A stretch of DNA of 64,000 nt from UBA4416 sp040387555 (lineage in GTDB: Bacteria > Bacteroidota > Bacteroidia > B-17B0 > Aurantibacillaceae), in assembly GCA_040387555.1 (NCBI GenBank), contig JAZKDO010000001.1:310001-374000 (forward strand), given 5' to 3'. The notes below the pieces were generated by a model. It saw nothing but the letters and a program-made list of their open reading frames with translations. It had not been told where the DNA came from and did no database searches. Positions 52,668 through 61,414 of this stretch are shown piece by piece (the first letter of the stretch is position 1; each line of letters opens with the position of its first letter). Both the position numbers and the translations under genes were made by a program.

Positions 52668-53132
52668 TTAATCTTTTCCTTCTTCTTCTTTCGTTGCTTC
52701 GGTCTTTTTGATAAAGTTTCCGTTTGCATCAAATAAAGCGTCAAAGTGCATTTTATCTTTTTCCATTTCGGCTTCATACATTACTTTACCGGCTGCATCT
52801 GTAATTTTTGCAGCTTCAGTTAACTTATAACCTGCATAATTCTTGGTGCAATAATCAGTAACAGTTTTTGGTAAGGCAGATGTTTTAATCTCTTGCTCTA
52901 ACTCTTTAAATGTTCCACTTGCATCAAATACCGCAGAGGATTCAACTTTGTTTAAATGAAATTCAGCTTCGTAATCTGCACCTTCCTTTTCCCATTCATC
53001 TACCTTCGATCCGGGATATTTTTTAGCAAAGCCATCTTTAACATTAGCAGGAACTTCTGCTTCTTTTAAGTTTTGTGCATTTGCGTAGCTAAGCCCGAAG
53101 CATAATGCGATTGTTGCGATTGTTGTTTTCAT
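52668..53132 (-). CDS. PepSY-like (DUF2874) periplasmic protein
   Basis: 154 residues: signal peptide (MKTTIATIALCFGLSYANA) and two repeats of about 60 residues (VKDGFAKKYPGSKVDEWEKEGADYEAEFHLN and VTDYCTKNYAGYKLTEAAKITDAAGKVMYEAEME), the layout of the putative beta-lactamase-inhibitor-like PepSY-like family of Bacteroidota. Last gene of the metal-responsive cluster. Function unproven; possibly metal-binding or a stress sensor. Confidence 0.8.
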   Translation of the reverse strand: MKTTIATIALCFGLSYANAQNLKEAEVPANVKDGFAKKYPGSKVDEWEKEGADYEAEFHLNKVESSAVFDASGTFKELEQEIKTSALPKTVTDYCTKNYAGYKLTEAAKITDAAGKVMYEAEMEKDKMHFDALFDANGNFIKKTEATKEEEGKD

Positions 53133-53202
53133 TTTTTTATCTGTTTTTAAATTTATGATTCAAAGTAACAACACAATTCTAAAGCAAATCTTTAGGCATA
53201 AA

Positions 53203-55632
53203 TTAGAATTTATAACTGTATCCAATTCTCACAACTTGTGTTTCATAATAATCGGTACTAACATACCTAAATCCGTTTCCTTGAATGGATTTCTTAATCT
53301 GCATCGTATTCAAAAGGTCGGTAGCATTTATAAATAATTCGCCTTTACCTTTTTGAATTTGTTTTTTCATTCCTATATCCAAAGAAAACCTTGATCCTAT
53401 AGTTCCCTGCGGAATTAAATCAGGAGCGAGATAAATCGCTGTTAATTGAAAGTCGGTACTTTTCTTTAAATGGAAAGTGGCATTCAGTTTTGAGTTCCAA
53501 GATATTAGTGACTGCCTATCAGAAGTATAAGTGTTTGCATAAGGATATTTATTGTAAGCTGTAAAAGCCTCAATGGTGCTTTGATAACCATTAAAATTCA
53601 TATTAAGAGAAAGCCATTTTTTTACATCTTGGGAGACAATTAATTCTAATCCTGTATTATAACTCCTTCCTGCATTTTGCATAATAGAATAAATCAAAGT
53701 GCTACCGGGAACAACGCTTGCAATACGAGTAATTGTACCGTCTGCTATTTTGTGATACGCTGCCGAATAAAAATACCCATTTTTCCAGTTTCCTTTATAA
53801 CCTAATTCAAACAGATTAGTGAACTGCGGACTTAATGAAGGGTTACCAACCTTTATAATTTCTGCGTCATCGTATTTAGGGAAGATTCTAATATCCACTT
53901 CGTTTGGTCTGTCAACTCTTCTATTATAAAATAAAGAAATCTTGTTGTTGTCGTTAAACTTATATGCAAACCTTACATTTGGAAAGGGCTGCGTATAATT
54001 GTAACCATTACTTTTATAGGTAGGATGGTTTGGAATTACTTGGTAATTCACGTTAACATACTCAACTCTTAAACCTGCCTCTAATTCATATTTTTTATTT
54101 TCAAGAACATAGTTCCCATACAACGCAGGTATCGTTTCTTTATACGTTGCCCAACCTCCTGCTGCCGAATCAATAGGAGAATTAAGTCCCGGAAAGAACA
54201 ACATGTTTGTTGGAATGTTTCTATACCTGAATTTACCTCCCATTTCAATTCTACCATGTTTTAAGGGTTTAATGTAGTCGAGATTGAAATCTGCTACATG
54301 CTCGTCAGAAATTAACTTAAAGGCATCATAACCTGTAAAGGTCGGCATCACATTCGTGAAGTAATACTTTTCATCCTCTCTGTGAAATGTATAATTCAAT
54401 CCAATGTTTAAAGTATGTCCAGCCTGTTTGAATTTATGTAAGTATGAAGATGATGCTGTAGCAGTTGTTTTAAGTTCATCCTCTAAAAATTGCCACAGAC
54501 GTTTTCTATCTGATAAATCAGAGTTAAAGAATGGTTCATCTCCGTGATCCAAAATTCGTTCTGAACTAAATAAACCTGATAGGCTAAATTGGTTGTATTC
54601 ATTGGGATTATAATCAAATCCCAATCTTCCTGTAGCAACTGTAGTGTTTCTATTTCTTTTCGTTTGCTGACGAATAATTTCTCCGCTATCATAGTAGCGA
54701 TCTACAAATTCATTTTTATTCAATGTGTTGGTAAGCAAGTAATCGCCCTGAAGGAATAAATTAATTTTCTTTTTTTTGTAGTTAAGTGATAGCGTTGGAT
54801 TAAACTTAGGTGTGTTTTGATATTGCGGTCGAATCGTTGGTAGGTTTTCCTGCTTTATCCATAAAGCACCCAAGCCAGCTGCCAATCCTACCTTACCATT
54901 AAATCCCTCTTGTTTATTTTTTTTGTAAACGATATTAATTACACCTGCGTTACCATTAGCATCATATTTAGCTGAAGGATTATTTATGATTTCAATTTTT
55001 TCAATAGCGGATGCAGGAATATTATCAAGGCTCGTTTGATTTCCAAAACCTGTTAATGCAGTTTGTTTCCCATCAATTAATACGATCACTTTATCGCTGC
55101 CTCTTATCTGAACTTTTCCTTCTTGTACTGTTACTCCCGGTAAGTTTTGTACGGCTTGTAATACCGATCCGCCACTTTGAGAGATGTTATTTTCAAGTGT
55201 ATAGGATTTTTTATCCATCTTACCTGAAACTTCGTCTTGCTTTGCAGTTACTTCAACTTCATTTAAAACTTGTGCATCTTCAGATAATTCAATTGTACCT
55301 GCATCTAAAAACGAACTCAAACTACCAATAAAGAAAGGTTGTCTTGAAGTCGCATAACCAATAAACGAAACTTCGATATAATATTTACCCTGCTTTAAAC
55401 CATTTAATGTAAAACGCCCTTCTTCATTGGTGATAGTCCCCACAACTAAGGAACTGTCTTTCTCCGTTTTAATTAATACACTCACATAAGGCAAAGGGCT
55501 TCCTGTATTTTTTTCTTTAATTAGACCCGAAACAGAAATGTTTTGTGTTTGTGAATACACATTTATACTTAGCAACAGAAGTACCAAGCACTCAATTGTT
55601 CTTTTTAAAATGGAGGGATTTTTAACTTTCAT
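53203..55632 (-). CDS. TonB-dependent outer-membrane receptor (barrel family 3)
   Basis: 809 residues: signal peptide, CarboxypepD_reg-like domain (about 30-115, with SVSGLIKEKNTGSPLPYVSV and GRFTLNGLKQGKYYIEVSFIGY), plug (about 140-240: LQAVQNLPGVTVQ, KVIVLIDGKQTALTG, ASAIEKIEIINNPSAKYDANGNAGVINI) and a barrel ending in SYKF with the terminal Phe. Likely imports a metal chelate or other nutrient; the substrate is unknown. Its position in a metal-efflux cluster with a two-component system suggests metal control. Confidence 0.92.
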   Translation of the reverse strand: MKVKNPSILKRTIECLVLLLLSINVYSQTQNISVSGLIKEKNTGSPLPYVSVLIKTEKDSSLVVGTITNEEGRFTLNGLKQGKYYIEVSFIGYATSRQPFFIGSLSSFLDAGTIELSEDAQVLNEVEVTAKQDEVSGKMDKKSYTLENNISQSGGSVLQAVQNLPGVTVQEGKVQIRGSDKVIVLIDGKQTALTGFGNQTSLDNIPASAIEKIEIINNPSAKYDANGNAGVINIVYKKNKQEGFNGKVGLAAGLGALWIKQENLPTIRPQYQNTPKFNPTLSLNYKKKKINLFLQGDYLLTNTLNKNEFVDRYYDSGEIIRQQTKRNRNTTVATGRLGFDYNPNEYNQFSLSGLFSSERILDHGDEPFFNSDLSDRKRLWQFLEDELKTTATASSSYLHKFKQAGHTLNIGLNYTFHREDEKYYFTNVMPTFTGYDAFKLISDEHVADFNLDYIKPLKHGRIEMGGKFRYRNIPTNMLFFPGLNSPIDSAAGGWATYKETIPALYGNYVLENKKYELEAGLRVEYVNVNYQVIPNHPTYKSNGYNYTQPFPNVRFAYKFNDNNKISLFYNRRVDRPNEVDIRIFPKYDDAEIIKVGNPSLSPQFTNLFELGYKGNWKNGYFYSAAYHKIADGTITRIASVVPGSTLIYSIMQNAGRSYNTGLELIVSQDVKKWLSLNMNFNGYQSTIEAFTAYNKYPYANTYTSDRQSLISWNSKLNATFHLKKSTDFQLTAIYLAPDLIPQGTIGSRFSLDIGMKKQIQKGKGELFINATDLLNTMQIKKSIQGNGFRYVSTDYYETQVVRIGYSYKF

Positions 55633-55667
55633 ATCACAAACCTACTGTACAATTCTAAAGTAAATCT

Positions 55668-56927
55668 TTAGTTGAAATTTACTTGAAAATGATGCAACGA
55701 TGATGAATAATCGTAATTGATTTTAAATCCGTAGGTTTTAGCAATTCCATTAACAATCGATAAACCAAGACCAAGAGAATCTTTGGAGGCATCATTCTTT
55801 TTAAAACGAATAAATAAATGATCCTTGGGAATAGTCAATGGTTTACCGCTGTTGGAAATGGTCAATTGATTTTGCTTTAATTCAATAATTATTTTTCCAT
55901 TTTCACTGTTGTGTCTGATTGCATTTTGAATAAGGTTTGTAAGAAGAATTTCAGCCAAAGTTGGATTCATCTTTACTATAACATCTTCTGATAAATTCAA
56001 TTCTAAACCAATGTTTTTTGACTGAAATAGATCTATGTAATTATCTGCTATTTTAGAAGTAAACTGCTTAATGCTTATTGATTCACTCTCCTTAAACTGA
56101 TTGTTTTCTATTTTAGATAATAAAATAAGAGCCTTATTTAACGATGCTAATTTTTTAATGGTGTTTTCAATTGTTTGAAGACGATTCATTTCATCTTCTT
56201 TCAAATTATCTGATTGCATCAATAAGCTGAGATTGGCTTTAATAACTGCCAATGGTGTTTGCATTTCGTGAGAAGCATTCTCAGTAAATTCCTTTTGCTC
56301 TTGATAATCAGAATAAATTTTATCCATCATTTTATTCAAAGCAATATTCAACTGATTAAACTCAAGTGTATTTACTTCATTAAAATGGTGTTGTTCATGG
56401 TTCTGAATTTCGTATTTATTTAACTCGGAAAGTGTGCTATAAAAAGGCTTCCATAGTGTTTTTGATAACAACCAGTTTACAATAGCAAACGATACGATCA
56501 GAAACCCAACAATTATGGCAAAAGTTGCTAAAATACCCTCTAACAATTCTTCTTCTTCCATCGTTGTTTTAAGGAGAGTAATTTGGTAGGTGTTGCCGTT
56601 AACAGTATAGTAACTTCTTAACATCCTTGCTCCAACATTTTCGCTTTCTTCTCGATTATAAATAAGAGTATCAATAAAACCATCGTTTAATTCAGCACCC
56701 GAAATGAGTTTAATATTTGAAAGACTGTCGGAACTCAAATAGATACTTTTAGGTTCTTTCAACGATTGAATAAGTCTCTCAGCATTAATTTTCTCATTCA
56801 TTAGTGTTTCATCCGTACCATCTTTCAATTCGCTATTGATAAGAAAATATGAAAGCAGTCCTGCAATAATCAGCAATGGCAAACTAACTAAGAGATAATA
56901 AATGAGTGTTTTACTTATTAATTTCAT
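55668..56927 (-). CDS. Sensor histidine kinase
   Basis: 419 residues: TM helix 1 (about 10-28), a periplasmic sensor, TM2 (about 135-157), HAMP-like linker, H-box FTENASHEMQTPLAVIKANL, N-box LIQNAIRHNSENG, and G-box DSLGLGLSIVNGIAKTYGF. Classical CusS/CzcS-type layout. Its gene overlaps the response-regulator gene by 4 bp. Presumably senses a metal ion in the periplasm. Confidence 0.92.
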   Translation of the reverse strand: MKLISKTLIYYLLVSLPLLIIAGLLSYFLINSELKDGTDETLMNEKINAERLIQSLKEPKSIYLSSDSLSNIKLISGAELNDGFIDTLIYNREESENVGARMLRSYYTVNGNTYQITLLKTTMEEEELLEGILATFAIIVGFLIVSFAIVNWLLSKTLWKPFYSTLSELNKYEIQNHEQHHFNEVNTLEFNQLNIALNKMMDKIYSDYQEQKEFTENASHEMQTPLAVIKANLSLLMQSDNLKEDEMNRLQTIENTIKKLASLNKALILLSKIENNQFKESESISIKQFTSKIADNYIDLFQSKNIGLELNLSEDVIVKMNPTLAEILLTNLIQNAIRHNSENGKIIIELKQNQLTISNSGKPLTIPKDHLFIRFKKNDASKDSLGLGLSIVNGIAKTYGFKINYDYSSSLHHFQVNFN

Positions 56928-57604
56928 CCGTTTACTTTAAAATTATATCCAATTCCATAAATTGTCTGCACATAATCTGCACAGCCTTTATCCATCAATT
57001 TTTTTCTAAGATTTCTTAAATGAACGTAAATAAAATCGTGACTATCCATTTGGTCTGAGTCATCGCCCCATAAATGTTCTGCAATAGTGTTTTTTGAAAC
57101 AACTCTGTTTTTATTAGAAATGAAAAATAATAAGAGATCGTATTCTTTAGCTGTTAATGTAACAAGTTCATTATTTACATTAACTTGTCTCTGTTCAGGA
57201 ATAATGGTTATCTCATTTACGACTATGGATTTATTCCCATCGAAATTTCTTCTTCTAATTAGTGCTTTAATACGTGAATTTAATTCCGCTAAATCAAATG
57301 GCTTTGCCAGATAATCATCCGCACCTAAATCAAGTCCTTTGATTTTATCACTTGAAGAGTTTTTGGCAGAAATAATAATAATTCCAGCCTTAGAACCATT
57401 TTCTTTCAGCTGCTTTATTATATCTAAACCGCTTCCTTTAGGTAGAGTTATATCTACTAAAATACAATCGTAATCATAAACCCCTGCCTTCTCAGATGCT
57501 TTTACAAAATCGGCTGCTGATTCAACCACATAGCCTTCCTGATGCAGGTACTGCTTAATTGATTTCCGAAGTTCAGGTTCATCTTCTATGAGCAGAATTT
57601 TCAT
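56924..57604 (-). CDS. OmpR/PhoB-family response regulator
   Basis: 226 residues: receiver domain with the phospho-acceptor Asp in CILVDITLPKGSG, acidic start LLIEDEPEL and Lys in YLAKPFD; C-terminal winged helix ending in GYNFKVNG. Partner of the sensor kinase. Directly upstream are the DUF3703 and P-type ATPase genes, so it likely controls metal resistance. Confidence 0.93.
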   Translation of the reverse strand: MKILLIEDEPELRKSIKQYLHQEGYVVESAADFVKASEKAGVYDYDCILVDITLPKGSGLDIIKQLKENGSKAGIIIISAKNSSSDKIKGLDLGADDYLAKPFDLAELNSRIKALIRRRNFDGNKSIVVNEITIIPEQRQVNVNNELVTLTAKEYDLLLFFISNKNRVVSKNTIAEHLWGDDSDQMDSHDFIYVHLRNLRKKLMDKGCADYVQTIYGIGYNFKVNG

Positions 57605-57644
57605 AATTCAAATATCCGATTAAATTCTTAAGCAAATCTTAATT

Positions 57645-58007
57645 CTAATACCCTGCGAGAATCTCCTTTAAATCCGCAGGTATTTCCATTGGTTTTAGTG
57701 GTGGTACATTTGCTCCGCCCGAATTCCCCAATGGAATCTCGCCTACAAAAGACTTTATACCGCCCACAAGTAACCGGGGAATTTGTCCGATGATTTCTTT
57801 TCCATTTTTTATTCGGAATGCGAATAACAACATGTGCCAATGAGTTTGAGTATGTTCATACGGCCATGCTTGCCCAAGAATGTGCGCTCGTTCAAGATGT
57901 CGCCATGCGGTTTGTAAATCTCCTTTTGAAAATATTTCTTTTGATTTTAATAATTCTTCATCTACATGCTTTTTTAAACCATGTGGAATTTTATAATGCA
58001 ATTTCAT
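57645..58007 (-). CDS. DUF3703 protein
   Basis: 120 residues, with AWRHLERAHILGQAWPYEHTQTHWHMLLFAFR, the core of DUF3703, which is commonly encoded in heavy-metal and phosphate-related clusters. Contains several His in a row of helices, which might bind metal. ATG overlaps the stop of the small gene before it by 4 bp (58004-58007). Confidence 0.8.
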   Translation of the reverse strand: MKLHYKIPHGLKKHVDEELLKSKEIFSKGDLQTAWRHLERAHILGQAWPYEHTQTHWHMLLFAFRIKNGKEIIGQIPRLLVGGIKSFVGEIPLGNSGGANVPPLKPMEIPADLKEILAGY

Positions 58008-58144
58008 TTCTTTATTTTTTCAATTTCAATTTGTGTTTTCATTATCACTAATGCGGTTAAAGATAGTTTCTCCAATTCCTCTTGTTTTGAAAGAGGATTA
58101 TTGGTAAGAATGAATTTAATTATCTCGTCCCTTGAAATTTGCAT
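58004..58144 (-). CDS. Small protein between DUF3703 and the P-type ATPase, 46 residues
   Basis: MQISRDEIIKFILTNNPLSK followed by a coiled coil (EELEKLSLTALVIMKTQIEIEKIKK). Its ATG overlaps the P-type ATPase stop by 1 bp and its TGA overlaps the DUF3703 ATG, so translational coupling is evident. No known family; possibly a regulatory peptide. Confidence 0.65.
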   Translation of the reverse strand: MQISRDEIIKFILTNNPLSKQEELEKLSLTALVIMKTQIEIEKIKK

Positions 58145-60135
58145 TAATGAAATTTAATATTTTGTATTCTAACTGCATTCAAAATTGCGACCAATGCAAC
58201 TCCTACATCGGCAAATACTGCTTCCCAAAGGGTGGCTACTCCGCCTGCACCTAATGCGAGCACAATAATTTTAACCACCATTGCCATTGTGATATTCTGC
58301 CAAACAATTTTTCTTGTTACGTTTCCGATTTTTATAGCCGTTACAATTTTAGAGGGCATATCATTTTGGATCACAACGTCAGCGGTTTCAATCGTTGCAT
58401 CGCTACCTAATCCTCCCATTGCAATACCTGCATCCGCCAATGCAATTACAGGTGCATCATTTACACCATCGCCTACAAAAGCAATTGTTCGGTTTTCGTT
58501 TTTTAAGGCTTGTACTTTGTTTACTTTATCTTCCGGTAATAAGTTGCCAAATGCGTTTACAATATTCAATTCCTTAGCAACTTTATCTACAACGCTTTGT
58601 TTATCACCTGATAGCATTACTACTTTTAAATTAAGATTGTGCATGTCAGCAATGGCTTGTGGAGCATCTTCTTTTATTTCATCAGCAACTGTAATATAAC
58701 CTGCATACTTATTGTTTATAGCAATAACAACTATGCTCTCAACAATACTTTCTATTTCGGTATCGTAAGCTATATTAAATTTCCGGAGCAATTTCGCATT
58801 TCCTGCCAATATCTGCTTGCCATTAACAACTCCTTTTAATCCATGTCCTGCAATCTCTTCAACTGTTTCAACTATTGCCTTGCTGTTTTGCACATGTTGT
58901 GTTATTGCGATAGCAATGGGGTGTGTTGATTTACTTTCAATACCTGCTGCCAAAGTCAATAACTCATTTTGTTCAACTCCAATTGCAACTATTTTTTGAA
59001 CTTTAAAAACACCTTTGGTTAGTGTTCCTGTTTTGTCCATAACTACGGTATCAATCTTTGTCATTACATCTAAGTAGTTTGATCCTTTAAATAAAATTCC
59101 ATTTCGGGATGCTAAACCAATTCCTCCAAAATATCCCAAAGGAATAGAAATTACCAAAGCGCAAGGACAAGATATAACAAGGAATACTAATGCTCTATAA
59201 AGCCAATCGTTAAATACATAATCACTTACAAAGAGTGAAGGGAGCAAACAAATACCTATTGCCAAGAAGACAACAATTGGTGTATAGATTTTTGCAAATT
59301 TGGAAATGAATAATTGTGTAGGTGCTTTTCGTGCAGTTGCTTCTTGAACTAATTCCAATATTCTTGAGAGTTTACTGTCTTTAAAAAGTGCTGTTACTTT
59401 TATTTCAGAAACGGTATTTAAATTAATCATTCCAGCCAATACATGTTCACCTTTTCGTTTTGTATCAGGCTTACTTTCTCCGGTTAAAGCAGCTGTATTA
59501 AATGCGGATGACTCAGAGGTGAGTTCTCCATCTAATGCTACCTTTTCTCCCGGTTTCACTTGGATTATTTCTCCAATTATTACTTCACTTGGCGATACTG
59601 TAATTGTTGATCCGTTTCTTAGTACAGTTACCGTATCAGGTCGAACATCTAACAAAGCTTTAATACTTCGTTTTGCACGTTTAACAGCTGCCGACTGAAA
59701 TAACTCTCCAACCGCATAAAATAACATTACAGCAACGCCTTCTGAGTATTCTCCAATAAAGAATGCGCCAATGGTTGCAATGCTCATTAAAAAGAACTCC
59801 GAAAAAAACGAACCTTTTGCGATAGAGTTTACTGCATCTTTTAATACAGGAATTCCGACAGGAAGATAAGCAACGATATACCAAATGAGGCGAACGTAAT
59901 TTTTGAAAAAATCCGGCTTGATAAAATTATCGAGAATAATTCCTGACATTAAAACAACAAAACTAATTATTGCAGGTAAGTATTCTTTCCACGCAGATTC
60001 TTCCTCGTGGTCGTGATTATGCCCTTCATGAGAATGCTCTTCAGCCTTTGCGTAAATTTTATCCTCTAACGTACAACAGGTCATTTTGCCTTGCTCATCG
60101 TAGGTGTGTTTATGGTTTGGATCTGTATTAATCAT
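58144..60135 (-). CDS. Zn/Cd/Pb-type heavy-metal P-type ATPase
   Basis: 663 residues. A histidine-rich head (HSHEGHNHDHEEE) and a Cys pair (MTCC) replace a normal HMA domain. P-ATPase motifs: TGES, CPC in the membrane (SCPCALVISIPLG), phosphorylation DKTGTLTKG, SHP (STHP), MLSGDK, and FVGDGVNDAPVIALADAGIAMGG. Eight membrane helices are expected. Pumps divalent soft metal ions out of the cytoplasm. Start ATG 60135, 93 bp after the CzcB stop. Confidence 0.93.
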   Translation of the reverse strand: MINTDPNHKHTYDEQGKMTCCTLEDKIYAKAEEHSHEGHNHDHEEESAWKEYLPAIISFVVLMSGIILDNFIKPDFFKNYVRLIWYIVAYLPVGIPVLKDAVNSIAKGSFFSEFFLMSIATIGAFFIGEYSEGVAVMLFYAVGELFQSAAVKRAKRSIKALLDVRPDTVTVLRNGSTITVSPSEVIIGEIIQVKPGEKVALDGELTSESSAFNTAALTGESKPDTKRKGEHVLAGMINLNTVSEIKVTALFKDSKLSRILELVQEATARKAPTQLFISKFAKIYTPIVVFLAIGICLLPSLFVSDYVFNDWLYRALVFLVISCPCALVISIPLGYFGGIGLASRNGILFKGSNYLDVMTKIDTVVMDKTGTLTKGVFKVQKIVAIGVEQNELLTLAAGIESKSTHPIAIAITQHVQNSKAIVETVEEIAGHGLKGVVNGKQILAGNAKLLRKFNIAYDTEIESIVESIVVIAINNKYAGYITVADEIKEDAPQAIADMHNLNLKVVMLSGDKQSVVDKVAKELNIVNAFGNLLPEDKVNKVQALKNENRTIAFVGDGVNDAPVIALADAGIAMGGLGSDATIETADVVIQNDMPSKIVTAIKIGNVTRKIVWQNITMAMVVKIIVLALGAGGVATLWEAVFADVGVALVAILNAVRIQNIKFH

Positions 60136-60228
60136 TTCTATTTTATTTTAATTTGGTGGGCAAGAGACCTTGGCTATGAAAAAAGTTTAATCAAACTTAA
60201 AAGGAACCAAGCCTCCGCCCATTATGTT

Positions 60229-61398
60229 TTAATGCCCATGACCGCCTTCTTCCTCGCTGTTCTTTATTTTAGCGAGTATGTCGTATGCTCCGTTTATTAC
60301 AATCAACGATTCATTATTCAAACCTTCTTTTGTTACTATTTCGGTGTATCCTAATTCACTGATTCCTTTTGTTACTTCTAACATTTTAAAGTGATTCGCT
60401 TCCTTTTCAGTTACAAAAACATAATCCTTACCTTCAAAATTAACAATGGCTTCATTTGGCAATGCAGATAAACGCTGAGTTCCTGCCTCAACATAAGCCT
60501 TCAAGTACATTCCCGGTAACAAATCTAAGTCCTCCTTGTCTAAATGGCAATGAATGCGAACTGTTCTATCGGAACTAATTTCTCTTCCAATTAAATAAAC
60601 GGTTGCTGTGCGCTCATCTGTTTCATTGGCTAAAGTAAAACGAACCTTTTGACCTAATTTTATTTTAGGAACATCCTTTTCAAAAACAGTTAATTCAGCA
60701 TGGAGATGTTCTGTATCAACAATTTTAAACATTACATCTGTTGGATTAACATACATGCCAATGTTTACGTTTACACTTGTTACATATCCGCTGATCGGTG
60801 AAGTAATCGTGATTGAATTCTGCATGGTTTGACTTGTTAATTTCTCTCCATTTATTCCCAACATCATTAATTTCGATTTTAATCCGGCATTTTTGGCAAG
60901 CATTCCTTCATACTGCGACTTGGCCAGTTGCAAAGTTTTTTGGGAATTGACATTGTCTTTTGATAATTCTTGTTGGCGTTTATACTCTGCCTCCAAATAT
61001 TCTAACTGACTTTTGGTTTCCAAAAAATCCTGTTGCATTTGAATGTAATCAGGGTGCTGCATAACCACAATGGCTTGTCCTTTGGTTACTTTCACACCTT
61101 GTAGCAACTCCGTGCTTTTTACAAATCCTCCCATTGGTGCGGAAATGCTAACCAAATTTTGTGGTGGAACATCCAACATTCCGTTCACTTTTATTGCACC
61201 ACTCAGGTCTTTCATTTCTATCTTACCTAATTTAAGATTGATTATTTTAACCTGTTCTGGTGTTAATTCAACAATACTTGCTTCTTCGTCATGGTGTTCT
61301 TCTGTTGTAGCTTCTTCAGACTTGCTTCCGCATGAGCTAATAAGAACAGCGGTAAACACAAAGGCAAGAATTTTATTTATGATGATTATCTTTTTCAT
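60229..61398 (-). CDS. CzcB-type RND efflux periplasmic adaptor
   Basis: 389 residues: a lipoprotein signal (VLISSCGSKSEE), HlyD-like barrel and hairpin (about 85-200), and a C-terminal His-rich end (EEGGHGH) suited to metal binding. It links the inner-membrane pump and the outer-membrane channel. Seventeen bp separate it from the pump gene upstream. Confidence 0.9.
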   Translation of the reverse strand: MKKIIIINKILAFVFTAVLISSCGSKSEEATTEEHHDEEASIVELTPEQVKIINLKLGKIEMKDLSGAIKVNGMLDVPPQNLVSISAPMGGFVKSTELLQGVKVTKGQAIVVMQHPDYIQMQQDFLETKSQLEYLEAEYKRQQELSKDNVNSQKTLQLAKSQYEGMLAKNAGLKSKLMMLGINGEKLTSQTMQNSITITSPISGYVTSVNVNIGMYVNPTDVMFKIVDTEHLHAELTVFEKDVPKIKLGQKVRFTLANETDERTATVYLIGREISSDRTVRIHCHLDKEDLDLLPGMYLKAYVEAGTQRLSALPNEAIVNFEGKDYVFVTEKEANHFKMLEVTKGISELGYTEIVTKEGLNNESLIVINGAYDILAKIKNSEEEGGHGH

Positions 61399-61414
61399 AT
61401 TACTTTTTTTAAAA

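Noticed and set aside
60136..60228. ACCAAGCC word in the gap before CzcB as a third attachment core
   Set aside because: Only 8 bases match and no terminator or recombinase context is present.
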